From Burkholderiales bacterium (GTDB lineage: Bacteria > Pseudomonadota > Gammaproteobacteria > Burkholderiales > UBA6910): 64,000 nucleotides of DNA. Location of the stretch: the NCBI GenBank assembly GCA_026005015.1, contig BPKG01000004.1:62001-126000 (forward strand), read 5' to 3'. Positions 54,629 to 63,289 of the stretch are shown in pieces. Each line of letters opens with the position of its first letter. The stretch's first letter is position 1. The notes under the pieces are model-generated. The model saw only the letters and a list, made by a program, of their open reading frames with translations. It did not search any database and was not told the DNA's origin. Made by a program: the position numbers and the translations under genes.

Positions 54629-56599
54629 TCAAGGCTCGTCCTCGGACGCCGAGGAATCCAAGGCCCCCTTGGCGGGAATGGTGCCGAGGCGCTGGAGCAA
54701 GGGCAGGCCCCCTCGGCCCAGCAGCGCCGCGTAGTACTGGGTGTTGGCCATCACCTTCTGGACGTAGCCCCGGGTCTCGTTGAAGGGAATGGTCTCGGCG
54801 TAGACCGCTCCTTCCATGGGCTGCTCGCTGCGCCAGCTCTGGGCGCGGCGCGGGCCCGCGTTGTAGGCGGCGGAGGCAAGCACCGGATGGCCGTCGAGCC
54901 GCTCGGAAACGTGCTTGAGGTAATACATCCCCAGGGTGAGGTTGGTCTCGATCTCCCCCGCCAGGGCGCGGCGGTAGGACTTGATTCCCAACTGCCGTGC
55001 CACCCAGCGGGCGGTGTCTGGCATGAGCTGCATGAGCCCCGCCGCACCGGCGCTGGAGCGGGCGTTGGGCACGAAGCGGCTCTCCTGGCGGATCAGGCCG
55101 TACACCCAGGCTTCCTCCAGGCCCATTTCCCGGGCCATTTCTTGGAGCTTTTCCCGGTACGGCGCCAGGTAACGCAGGCTCAGGTCATGCTCCTGCCGGG
55201 TGCGCTCGGCCGTGTGGATGGCCCGCTCCCAGAGGCCGCGCTGGCGAGCGAGCTCCGCCGCCGCCAGGAGCTGACGATCGTCGAAATCCCGGATCGCGTG
55301 GTCCCACTCCCGGGTGCCGTCGATGCGTTGCTCGAGGCTCAGCAAGGCCAGCGCCCGGCGGATGCCGGGCAGCCGTTCGATCGCGGCCACCTCGGCCCGG
55401 GTCGGGCGGTAGGCCGGCGCCCCCAAGGAAAGCCCGCCGCCCAGGGCCTCCGCGGCCAGCAGCCCATAGAAGCCGTGCTCCCCCGCCAAACGGGCTAGCA
55501 CCTGGGCGGCTTCCGCCTCCCGCTTTAGGCCCTGGAGCGCCCGGGCCCGCCAGTACAGCCAGGCGGCCTGTCCCTGTCCGGCCGCCGACATGGCCTCGAT
55601 CGCCTCCAGGACAGCGGGCCAGGCCTGCACCCGCAACGCCGCCCGGGCCTTCCAGGCGAGGAGGTCGTCCTGGCCCTCCAGGTCGCCGGCCTCGCGGAAG
55701 TAGTCGAGGGCCTCGGGGCGGTGGGCTAGGGCCGCCGCCCGGCCCAACTGCCCCCAGAGAAACGATCGGTCCTCCACGGGAAACTCGGACTCGAGCTTCC
55801 TCCAATAGCCCGCCGCATGGGCGGGATCAATGCGGGCGAGCCGCTGGAGGGCGAAGAGGGTGAGCTCCCGGTCGGCCCGGCGGGCGGTGCGCGCCCCCAG
55901 GCGCTGGACGTGGCGTTCGGGCCGCTCCGCCACCGCCCTCAGGGTCTTGGCGGGAATCCCCCGCCCCGGGGGCAGGTAGGCGCCGATGGCGGCGGCGAGG
56001 CTGGTCTTGCCCGCCGCCAGGGCGAGCCTCATCCGGGCCCAGATGTCCTCCTCCGTCAGGAGACCGCCGGAGACCAGGGCTTCGAACACGGGAACGCAAG
56101 CATCCGGCATCTCCCGGGCGGTGAACCACAGGGGCTTCGCCTCCCGGAGCGCATCGAACCCCTCGGCCCGCAGGGCGGCCTGGAAGGCGTAGCAGCGCAA
56201 GTCGATCTCGTCCCCGCCGTAGCGGGCGTACTCCCGGCGGAACTGTTCCCAGCGTCCCCTGTCCCCCAGCAGCCGCAGCCAGTCGGCCTGGAGCCGCCGG
56301 GAGACGTCGGAATCCCGGTAGGTCTCGACGAACGCCTGGACCTGGTCGGCAGTGGCCTGATCCAGCCCCATGCGCAGGCGGTAATAGGCCACGTAGGGAT
56401 AGAGGACGTGGTCTTTCAGCCTGGCGGAGAGCTGGGCGAGCCGCGCCGCGTTCCCGGTGCGGAACGCCTCCCGCGCCGCCATGAAGTCCTCGTCGCCCCC
56501 CGCCCGGGCGGGCAGGGTAAAGAGCGCGCCGGCGATTAACAGCGCGGCCGCCCCCGCCAGCCAGCGCGTCCCCCGCGGACGCTGCCCCCCGTGTCTCAT
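54629..56599 (-). CDS. slt: soluble lytic murein transglycosylase
   Basis: 656-residue exported enzyme that cleaves the MurNAc-GlcNAc bond. A signal peptide ends at LPARAGGDE; a long superhelical domain follows; the catalytic domain near residues 490-620 has LIRQESRFVPNARSSAGA with the active Glu and GLMQLMPDTARWVA. The frame is complete. First gene of slt-NDUFA9-like-cca. Confidence 0.93.
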   Translation of the reverse strand: MRHGGQRPRGTRWLAGAAALLIAGALFTLPARAGGDEDFMAAREAFRTGNAARLAQLSARLKDHVLYPYVAYYRLRMGLDQATADQVQAFVETYRDSDVSRRLQADWLRLLGDRGRWEQFRREYARYGGDEIDLRCYAFQAALRAEGFDALREAKPLWFTAREMPDACVPVFEALVSGGLLTEEDIWARMRLALAAGKTSLAAAIGAYLPPGRGIPAKTLRAVAERPERHVQRLGARTARRADRELTLFALQRLARIDPAHAAGYWRKLESEFPVEDRSFLWGQLGRAAALAHRPEALDYFREAGDLEGQDDLLAWKARAALRVQAWPAVLEAIEAMSAAGQGQAAWLYWRARALQGLKREAEAAQVLARLAGEHGFYGLLAAEALGGGLSLGAPAYRPTRAEVAAIERLPGIRRALALLSLEQRIDGTREWDHAIRDFDDRQLLAAAELARQRGLWERAIHTAERTRQEHDLSLRYLAPYREKLQEMAREMGLEEAWVYGLIRQESRFVPNARSSAGAAGLMQLMPDTARWVARQLGIKSYRRALAGEIETNLTLGMYYLKHVSERLDGHPVLASAAYNAGPRRAQSWRSEQPMEGAVYAETIPFNETRGYVQKVMANTQYYAALLGRGGLPLLQRLGTIPAKGALDSSASEDEP

Positions 56600-56689
56600 G
56601 CCCTCCTCCTCTTCGGCATTTCCGCCTGTTGGAGGGGGGCAGGGGCGGAATCGTTCGGGCGGCGGACGTCCATGGGCTTCGGAAGCGGC

Positions 56690-58201
56690 TCAGCCGAGAA
56701 ACAGCCGGTAGGCCGGGTTGTCGCTCTCGTTCCAGTAGCGGTAGCCGAGCTGGTCCAGGAAGGCGCGGAACGCCCCCTTTTCCTCGGGCGGCACCTGCAT
56801 CCCCACCAGCACCCGCCCGTAATCGGCCCCGTGGTTGCGGTAATGGAACAGGGTGATGTTCCAGTTGCGCCCCATGCTGTTCAGGAACTTCATGAGCGCC
56901 CCCGGCCGCTCGGGAAACTCGAAGCGATAGAGGATTTCGTTGTCCACCACCGGGGCGTGCCCCCCCACCAGGTGGCGGATGTGGAGTTTGGCCATCTCGT
57001 TGTCCGAGAGGTCCAGGGTCTTGAGGCCGTGGTCCTCCAGCGTTCGTACCAGCTCCCGGGTCTCGTCCCGGTCGTGCACCGACACCCCGACGAACACATG
57101 GGCCTCCTGGGGATCGGCATAGCGGTAGTTGAACTCGGTGATGTTGCGCGGTCCGATCAGGGAGCAGAAGGTGCGGAAGCTGCCGGGACGCTCGGGAATG
57201 GTGACCGCCAGCACCGCCTCCCGCTGCTCGCCCAGCTCCGCCTGCTCGGCGACGAAGCGCAGCCGGTCGAAATTCATGTTGGCCCCGCTGGCGATGGCCA
57301 CCAGGGTCTCGCCCCGGATTTTCTCCCGGGCGACGTAGGCCTTGGCGCCGGCGATCGCCAGCGCCCCGGCCGGCTCCAGGATGGAGCGGGTGTCCTCGAA
57401 CACGTCCTTGATGGCCGCGCACAGGGCGTCGGTGTCCACCAGGATCACCTCGTCCACGCAGCGCCGGCAGAGCCGAAAGGTCTCCTCGCCCACTTCCTTG
57501 ACCGCCACCCCGTCGGCGAACAGCCCCACCTGGTCGAGGCGCACCCGGCGCCCCGCCTTGAGGGAGCGGTGCATGGCGTCGGCGTCCACTGGCTCCACCC
57601 CCAGGATGCGGATGTCGGGTCGCAGCCGCTTCACGTAGGTGCCGATGCCGGAAACGAGCCCGCCGCCCCCCACCGGCACGAAGATGGCGTGGATGGGCTT
57701 GGGGTGCTGCCACAGGATTTCCATGCCGATGGTGCCCTGGCCGGCAATCACATCTGGGTCGTCGTAGGGATGGACGAAGGCGTAGCCGTGCTCCTCCGCG
57801 AGGGCCCGGGCCCGGGTGTAGGCCTCGTCGTAGGAGTCGCCGTGAAGCACCACCTCGGCGCCGCGGTTCCTCACCGCCGCCACCTTGATGGGCGGGGTGG
57901 TGACGGGCATGACGATGACCACCCTGCAGCCGAGCTTCTGGGCCGCCAGGGCCACGCCCTGGGCGTGGTTGCCGGCCGAGGAGGCGATGACCCCGCGCTC
58001 GAGCTGGGCCGGGGCGAGCTTCACCATCTTGTTGTAGGCGCCCCGCAGCTTGAACGAGAAGATCTCCTGCATGTCCTCCCGCTTGAGCAGCAGGGAATTG
58101 CCCAGCCGCTCGGACAGCAGGCTCGCCCGCTCCAGGGGGGACTCCCGGGCCACGTCGTAGACCTGGGCCGTCAGGATGCGTTCGAGATAGTCGTCGTTCA
58201 T
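56690..58201 (-). CDS. ilvA: threonine ammonia-lyase, biosynthetic
   Basis: 503 residues from ATG 58201 (an upstream start at 58243 would add 14). It deaminates threonine to 2-oxobutanoate in isoleucine synthesis. The PLP lysine is in FSFKLRGAYNKM, the phosphate-binding loop is VGGGGLVSGIG, and two C-terminal ACT-like domains (from residue ~325) give feedback control by isoleucine. It diverges from rpiA. Confidence 0.93.
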   Translation of the reverse strand: MNDDYLERILTAQVYDVARESPLERASLLSERLGNSLLLKREDMQEIFSFKLRGAYNKMVKLAPAQLERGVIASSAGNHAQGVALAAQKLGCRVVIVMPVTTPPIKVAAVRNRGAEVVLHGDSYDEAYTRARALAEEHGYAFVHPYDDPDVIAGQGTIGMEILWQHPKPIHAIFVPVGGGGLVSGIGTYVKRLRPDIRILGVEPVDADAMHRSLKAGRRVRLDQVGLFADGVAVKEVGEETFRLCRRCVDEVILVDTDALCAAIKDVFEDTRSILEPAGALAIAGAKAYVAREKIRGETLVAIASGANMNFDRLRFVAEQAELGEQREAVLAVTIPERPGSFRTFCSLIGPRNITEFNYRYADPQEAHVFVGVSVHDRDETRELVRTLEDHGLKTLDLSDNEMAKLHIRHLVGGHAPVVDNEILYRFEFPERPGALMKFLNSMGRNWNITLFHYRNHGADYGRVLVGMQVPPEEKGAFRAFLDQLGYRYWNESDNPAYRLFLG

Positions 58202-58277
58202 GCCAGCATAGAGCCCGGAGCGCGGCGCTTTTGCAATCGCCATCGGTTGCAGCTATTCTACCGTGAAGGTCCCCAGA

Positions 58278-58985
58278 ATGACCCAGCCCACCCTCTCTCA
58301 GGACGCCCTCAAGCGCGCCGCCGCCCAGGAGGCGGCGAAGCTCGTGCCCGACGGCGCCGTCATCGGCGTGGGCACCGGTTCCACGGTCAACTTCTTCATC
58401 GATGAGCTGAAGCTGCTCAAGTCCCGCATCGAAGCCGCGGTGGCAAGCTCGGTGGCCACCGAGCGGCGCCTGAAGGAGGCGGGCATCCCTGTGGTGGACC
58501 TGAACGGCGTGGACGCGCTGCCCCTGTACGTGGACGGGGCCGACGAAGTGACGCGCCACCTCACCATGATCAAGGGTGGGGGCGGGGCGCTCACCCGGGA
58601 GAAGATCGTGGCGGCGGTGGCCGAGACCTTCGTGTGCATCGCCGACGAGTCCAAGCTGGTGGACGTGCTGGGGAAGTTCCCCTTGCCGGTGGAGGTGATC
58701 CCCATGGCGCGCAGCTTTGTCGCCCGGGAGCTGGCGAAACTGGGAGGCATCCCCGAGTGGCGCCAGGGCTTCGTGACCGACAACGGCAACGTGATCCTGG
58801 ACGTGCGCGGGCTCGCGATCCTCGATCCCCCGGCTCTGGAGTCGGAGATCAACCAGATCCCCGGGGTGGTGGCGAACGGCATTTTCGCCCGCCGCCGGGC
58901 GGACCTGCTGCTGCTCGCCACCGCCCGGGGCGTGCAGCGCATGGAGGCCGCGGGACGCAACACGGCTGTCACATTGGGGGGCTAA
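58278..58985 (+). CDS. rpiA: ribose-5-phosphate isomerase A
   Basis: 235 residues from ATG 58278 (a GTG at 58263 is possible). Interconverts ribose-5-P and ribulose-5-[16 protein letters not shown], the active-site block [12 protein letters not shown] and [12 protein letters not shown] are diagnostic. It is followed 24 bp later by phoU. Confidence 0.95.
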   Translation: MTQPTLSQDALKRAAAQEAAKLVPDGAVIGVGTGSTVNFFIDELKLLKSRIEAAVASSVATERRLKEAGIPVVDLNGVDALPLYVDGADEVTRHLTMIKGGGGALTREKIVAAVAETFVCIADESKLVDVLGKFPLPVEVIPMARSFVARELAKLGGIPEWRQGFVTDNGNVILDVRGLAILDPPALESEINQIPGVVANGIFARRRADLLLLATARGVQRMEAAGRNTAVTLGG

Positions 58986-59009
58986 CCTTCCCTTAGCCGG
59001 GGTTCTGCC

Positions 59010-59729
59010 ATGACGAAAATAGGCACATCGGAGCATACCTACAAGCAGTTCGACGCCGAGCTGGAGGCGATCCGCACCCAGGTGTTGCAGATGGGGGGAC
59101 TCGTGGAAAGCCAGATCCAGCGCGCCATCGAGGCCCTCACCACCGGTAACCGAGACCTGATGGAGCAGGTAATCGTCGACGACCACCGGGTCAACGCCCT
59201 GGAGGTGGAGATCGACGAGGACTGCTCCCAGATCATCGCCCGCCGCCAGCCCGCCGCCATCGACCTGCGCATGGTGATGGCGGTGGTGAAAACCATCACC
59301 GACCTGGAGCGCATCGGCGACGAGGCGGAAAAGATCGCCCGCATGGCGAAGCTCATCTACCAGAGCGACCGGCTGCACATGCCGCGCTTCGGCGAGATCC
59401 GGCACGTGGCCGAGATCGCCATCGGCATGCTGCGGGAGGCCCTGGACGCCTTCGCCCGCCTCGATGTCGCCACCGCCATGAACGTGATCAAGCGCGACGC
59501 CCAGGTGGATGACGAGTTCCGCGCCATCCTGCGCCAGCTCATCACCTTCATGATGGAAGACCCGCGCACCATCTCCACGTCCCTGGAGATCCTGTTCATC
59601 GCCAAGGCCATCGAGCGCATCGGCGACCACGCCAAGAACATGGCCGAGTACGTGGTGTACCTGGTGAAGGGCAAGGACGTGCGCCACGTGGCGATCGAGG
59701 AGATCGAGCGCGAAACGCTGGGCCAGTAG
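59010..59729 (+). CDS. phoU: PhoU phosphate-signalling protein
   Basis: 239 residues, two three-helix PhoU repeats with the metal-site motifs DLERIGDEAEKIA and AIERIGDHAKNMAEYV. It links phosphate transport to PhoR signalling and polyphosphate control. No pst genes are adjacent; here it lies 11 bp before ppx, which ties it to polyphosphate metabolism. Confidence 0.95.
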   Translation: MTKIGTSEHTYKQFDAELEAIRTQVLQMGGLVESQIQRAIEALTTGNRDLMEQVIVDDHRVNALEVEIDEDCSQIIARRQPAAIDLRMVMAVVKTITDLERIGDEAEKIARMAKLIYQSDRLHMPRFGEIRHVAEIAIGMLREALDAFARLDVATAMNVIKRDAQVDDEFRAILRQLITFMMEDPRTISTSLEILFIAKAIERIGDHAKNMAEYVVYLVKGKDVRHVAIEEIERETLGQ

Positions 59730-59740
59730 CCCGTCCCGCC

Positions 59741-61249
59741 ATGGGAGAGAGCTACGCCACCCTGGCCGCCGTCGACCTGGGCTCCAACAGCTTCCGGCTG
59801 CAGATTGCCCGGGTCGTAGGCGATCAGCTCTACCCCCTAGACTCCCTGCGCGAGCCGGTGCGGCTAGCGGCCGGGCTCGGCCCCGACAAGTGCCTCGACC
59901 AGGCGTCCCGGGAGCGGGCCCTCGCCTGCCTGCGCCGCTTCGGCGAGCGCCTGCGGGGCCTGCCTTCCCACGCCGTGCGGGCGGTGGGCACCAACACCCT
60001 GCGGGTGGCCAAGAACGCGGAAGAATTCCTGCGGGCCGCGCAGCAGGCCCTCGGCTTTCCCATCGAGGTGGTGGCCGGGCGCGAGGAGGCGCGGCTCATC
60101 TACCTGGGCGTGGCCCACGGGCTGCCCGCCTCCGGGGACAAGCGCCTGGTGGTGGACATCGGCGGCGGCTCCACCGAATTCATCATCGGCCGGCGCTGGC
60201 AGGCCCTCAAGCTGGAAAGCCTGTACATGGGCTGCGTCTCCTGGAGCCTGCGCTTCTTTCCCGAGGGCAAGATCACCAAAGCGGCGCTCAAGGAAGCGGA
60301 GCTGGCCGCCTGCGCCGAGCTCGCCACCATCGCCGGGGAGTTCGGCCCCGGGCACTGGCAGGTGGCCTACGGCTCCTCGGGCACCGTGCGCGCCGTCGGA
60401 GACATGCTCTCGGCAGCGGGCGCAGGCGCCGAGATTACCGCCGAGGGGCTGGAATGGCTGCGGGGCGCCCTCCTCAAAGCGGGCGACGTGGGCAAGCTCG
60501 CCCTGCCAGGCCTGCGCCCCGACCGGGCCCCGGTCCTGCCGGGCGGATTCGCGATTCTCAACGCCGTCATCTCGGAGCTCGGGATCGAGCGCTTGACGCC
60601 CGCCGCGGGCGCCCTGCGGGAAGGCCTGCTCTACGACCTGCTGGGCCGCTTCCACCACCAGGACATGCGCGACGTGACGGTCAACCAGTTCATGCAGCGC
60701 TACCACGTGGACGCGCCCCAGGCCCGGCGGGTGGCGAAGCTGGCGGTGACCCTGGCCTCCGAGCTCCTGGACGGGATCGCCTGCGACCGGGAGGTGGAGC
60801 TCAAGCTCATCGACTGGGCGGCGAAGCTCCACGAGGTGGGGATTTCGGTGGCCCATAGCGGCTACCACAAGCACTCCGCCTACATCCTGCGCTACGCCGA
60901 CATGCCGGGCTTCTCCAGAAGGGAGCAGGAGCGGCTGTCCCGGCTGGTCCTGGGCCACCGGGGCTCCCTCAAGAAGATGCAGGGACAGCTCGCCCAGGAG
61001 GCGGAGGTTCTCGAGACGCTGGCCTTGCGGCTCGCGGCCCTCGTGCACCGCAACCGGCGGCCGGTGGATTCTCCCCCCATCCACGCGCGCCGGGGAAAAG
61101 GAGGCTTCCAGGTGGTCGTGCCCCGGCACTGGCTCGCCCAGAACCCCCTGACCGCCCGCGCCCTGGAGGAGGAGCGGCGGGAGTGGAAGCACCTGAACCT
61201 TGACCTGGAAATCCTGGAACAGGAAGCGGCGCTGCGCGCCGCCTCTTAG
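59741..61249 (+). CDS. ppx: exopolyphosphatase Ppx/GppA
   Basis: 502 residues. Hydrolyses polyphosphate (and possibly pppGpp). ASKHA motifs VDLGSNSFRLQ, VDIGGGSTEF and YGSSGTVRAVG are clear, and the C-terminal HD-like domain has KLHEVGISVAHSGYHKHSAY. Its stop overlaps that of the convergent sixA gene by four bases. Confidence 0.94.
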   Translation: MGESYATLAAVDLGSNSFRLQIARVVGDQLYPLDSLREPVRLAAGLGPDKCLDQASRERALACLRRFGERLRGLPSHAVRAVGTNTLRVAKNAEEFLRAAQQALGFPIEVVAGREEARLIYLGVAHGLPASGDKRLVVDIGGGSTEFIIGRRWQALKLESLYMGCVSWSLRFFPEGKITKAALKEAELAACAELATIAGEFGPGHWQVAYGSSGTVRAVGDMLSAAGAGAEITAEGLEWLRGALLKAGDVGKLALPGLRPDRAPVLPGGFAILNAVISELGIERLTPAAGALREGLLYDLLGRFHHQDMRDVTVNQFMQRYHVDAPQARRVAKLAVTLASELLDGIACDREVELKLIDWAAKLHEVGISVAHSGYHKHSAYILRYADMPGFSRREQERLSRLVLGHRGSLKKMQGQLAQEAEVLETLALRLAALVHRNRRPVDSPPIHARRGKGGFQVVVPRHWLAQNPLTARALEEERREWKHLNLDLEILEQEAALRAAS

Positions 61250-61704
61250 GCATCCACCAGATCCGGCCCGATCACCGCCCGCACCAGGACCTCGGCTCCC
61301 TCGGGACGCGGCGTGAGCCGCAGCCACCAGAGGGCGCCCTTCTTGATGCGCCATTCCCCGTCCTGGCCGGCGAGCAGCCGCGCCAGCACCTGGCCCAGGG
61401 TGGGCTGGTGGCCCACCACCACCACCAGCCCCTCCTCCCGGGGCCAGCCGGCGGCGGCCAGGATCGATCCGGGGGAGGCGCCCGGCCCGACGGCCGCCGC
61501 CGTCTCGAAGCGTTCGGTCAGGGCCGCCGCGGTCTGCTGGGCGCGCCGGGCGGGGCTCGCCAGCACCCGGGCATCCCCGGGCAACCGGGCCCGCAGCCAG
61601 GCGCCGACCCGCTTCGCCTGCTTGAGCCCTTTGCCGGTCAAGGCCCGCTCCAGGTCGGCGCCTCCCGCTTCGGCCTCGGCGTGACGCCAGAGAATCAGCT
61701 CCAT
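61246..61704 (-). CDS. sixA: SixA-type phosphohistidine phosphatase
   Basis: 152 residues of the histidine phosphatase superfamily. The catalytic motif is LWRHAEAE (RHA rather than RHG, as usual for SixA) and the second His is in VVVGHQPTLGQ. It lies 25 bp after the CYTH-CHAD gene, an arrangement often seen in polyphosphate loci. Confidence 0.88.
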   Translation of the reverse strand: MELILWRHAEAEAGGADLERALTGKGLKQAKRVGAWLRARLPGDARVLASPARRAQQTAAALTERFETAAAVGPGASPGSILAAAGWPREEGLVVVVGHQPTLGQVLARLLAGQDGEWRIKKGALWWLRLTPRPEGAEVLVRAVIGPDLVDA

Positions 61705-61729
61705 CGGCGACTCCTCTACATTTCTTTAA

Positions 61730-63274
61730 TTATTCCCAAAACGGCTCGCACTCCACGAAGCGATTCCAGGCCTCGGGCAGCGCCCGGCGGCGCCGGACGG
61801 CTTGTTGCAGGCTCCAGTCCCTGACGAGATCGACGCCTTCCGTCACTTGGGCATCGGATGCGCGGGCGGTCACCTGGAGGAGCAGCGCCTCGGTCACGGC
61901 CGCGTCGTTCAAGGCGCCCAGCACGTCCTGCAGCCGCCGCAGCGCCTCGATGTAGGGGCGGGCCGCTCTGGCAGAAAAAAGGCCGGCGAAGAACTCGCAG
62001 GCGTAACGGAGCTTTTTGCCGGCGATGCGCAGCCGGTGCAGCTCGGGGACCGAGAAGCGCTCGTGGCGCCGGCCCCGCTTGAGGAAGCGCCGGTGCCGCC
62101 GGGCAAGCAGCGCTCGGGCGAAAGGCGCGACCGGCGCCTGCACGTCCCGCCGCCTGGCTTCGCCCAGTCCCTCCCGCCAGGAGCAGGCTTCGAGCCAGGC
62201 GCCGAGGCCCAGGGTGAGGCCCCGGTAGCGAAACCCGAGGGTGGCGTCCCGGGCCCGGGCATGGGCCTCGTCCCGCAGGCCCTGGGCCGTCTCTTGTAGC
62301 GCCCTGAGCCCTTGGTGACCGGGAAACGCTTCCAGGACCGGCGGCAGGGTCTCGGCGAGAAACACGTCCCAATCCCGGGCCGGCCCGAGCTCGCCCGTCA
62401 GCCACTCGAGCTCCTCCCCCACCGGCGCCGTGAGGGGCTTGGGAATCGCCCGGGAAAAGGCGGCGAGGGCCGAGCGCGCCCGGCGCAGCGCCACCCGCAT
62501 CTGGTGCAGATGCTCCGGGTCTTGCCCGCGGCGCATGCCCTCCACGTTGCCCTGTAGCTGGACGACGCACCCCGCCAGAACGCGACGAAAGGCGTCCTCT
62601 ACGCTCGTTTCCGGGTCCAGGCGCGGAGCGCGCGCCTTCACCACCGGCGGCCCCAGGTCCTGGGCGAGCCGCAGGCCCCGTTCCGCCTTGCTAAACACCT
62701 CCACCTCCAGGGCCAAGGCCCGGGCGAGCTCCAGGGCCAAGGCGAAAAGCGCCCGCGCCTCCCCCGCCTCCAGCTCCAGCTCCAGCTCGGTCAGGGGTTC
62801 CCCGCGACCATCCGCCCGGATCTCGCCCCAATCCAGGGCCAGCTCGGCGCGGGTGCCATCGTCGAAGGCGAGGGGCAGACGCCGCCGCAGGAAATCGGTG
62901 ACGAACACGGGCTTCAGGCGCTCCCGCACCCCGGGCGCGTCCAGCAGCCCTTCAAGCTCGGGAGCATCGAATCTCGTGAGGTCCAGGGCGCCGTCCGGGA
63001 CCGGGGCCTCCCATTCCCTGCGCCGGTGCAGGGCCCCCGAGACCTGGCCCTCCGCCTTCACCGTCTGGATCCAGCGCCGCCCGTCCCGCCGCAGGCGCAG
63101 GGCGATCCCGCTCTTGGCCAAGTCCAGCTCCGGGGTGTCGTAGTAGACGCTGTAGAGGCGCTGGGTGCGGCCTCGGCCGCGGGCTGCCCGGACGAGGGCG
63201 GGATGGTGGAGCAGGGTGGCCCAGGCCTCCCGGGGTAGCCGGAACTTGAGCTCGACTTCCGTGCCTGTCCCCAT
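61730..63274 (-). CDS. CYTH-CHAD domain protein
   Basis: 514 residues. An N-terminal CYTH triphosphate-tunnel domain (~1-200) carries the E-x-E-x-K motif EVELKF and further acidic and basic strands; the C-terminal CHAD domain (~225-510) has the conserved histidines in HLHQMRVALRRARSAL and LHRLRIAGKKLRYACEF. CHAD binds polyphosphate, and CYTH domains often have triphosphatase activity. It is encoded directly after ppk1 (15 bp gap), supporting a role in polyphosphate metabolism. Confidence 0.9.
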   Translation of the reverse strand: MGTGTEVELKFRLPREAWATLLHHPALVRAARGRGRTQRLYSVYYDTPELDLAKSGIALRLRRDGRRWIQTVKAEGQVSGALHRRREWEAPVPDGALDLTRFDAPELEGLLDAPGVRERLKPVFVTDFLRRRLPLAFDDGTRAELALDWGEIRADGRGEPLTELELELEAGEARALFALALELARALALEVEVFSKAERGLRLAQDLGPPVVKARAPRLDPETSVEDAFRRVLAGCVVQLQGNVEGMRRGQDPEHLHQMRVALRRARSALAAFSRAIPKPLTAPVGEELEWLTGELGPARDWDVFLAETLPPVLEAFPGHQGLRALQETAQGLRDEAHARARDATLGFRYRGLTLGLGAWLEACSWREGLGEARRRDVQAPVAPFARALLARRHRRFLKRGRRHERFSVPELHRLRIAGKKLRYACEFFAGLFSARAARPYIEALRRLQDVLGALNDAAVTEALLLQVTARASDAQVTEGVDLVRDWSLQQAVRRRRALPEAWNRFVECEPFWE

Positions 63275-63289
63275 CGTGAACCCTCCGGG

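Noticed and set aside
55827-59687. A 1286-codon open frame on the minus strand
   Set aside because: It runs through slt, ilvA, rpiA and phoU in wrong frames or on the wrong strand and is Gly/Arg/Pro-rich, a typical shadow in GC-rich DNA.
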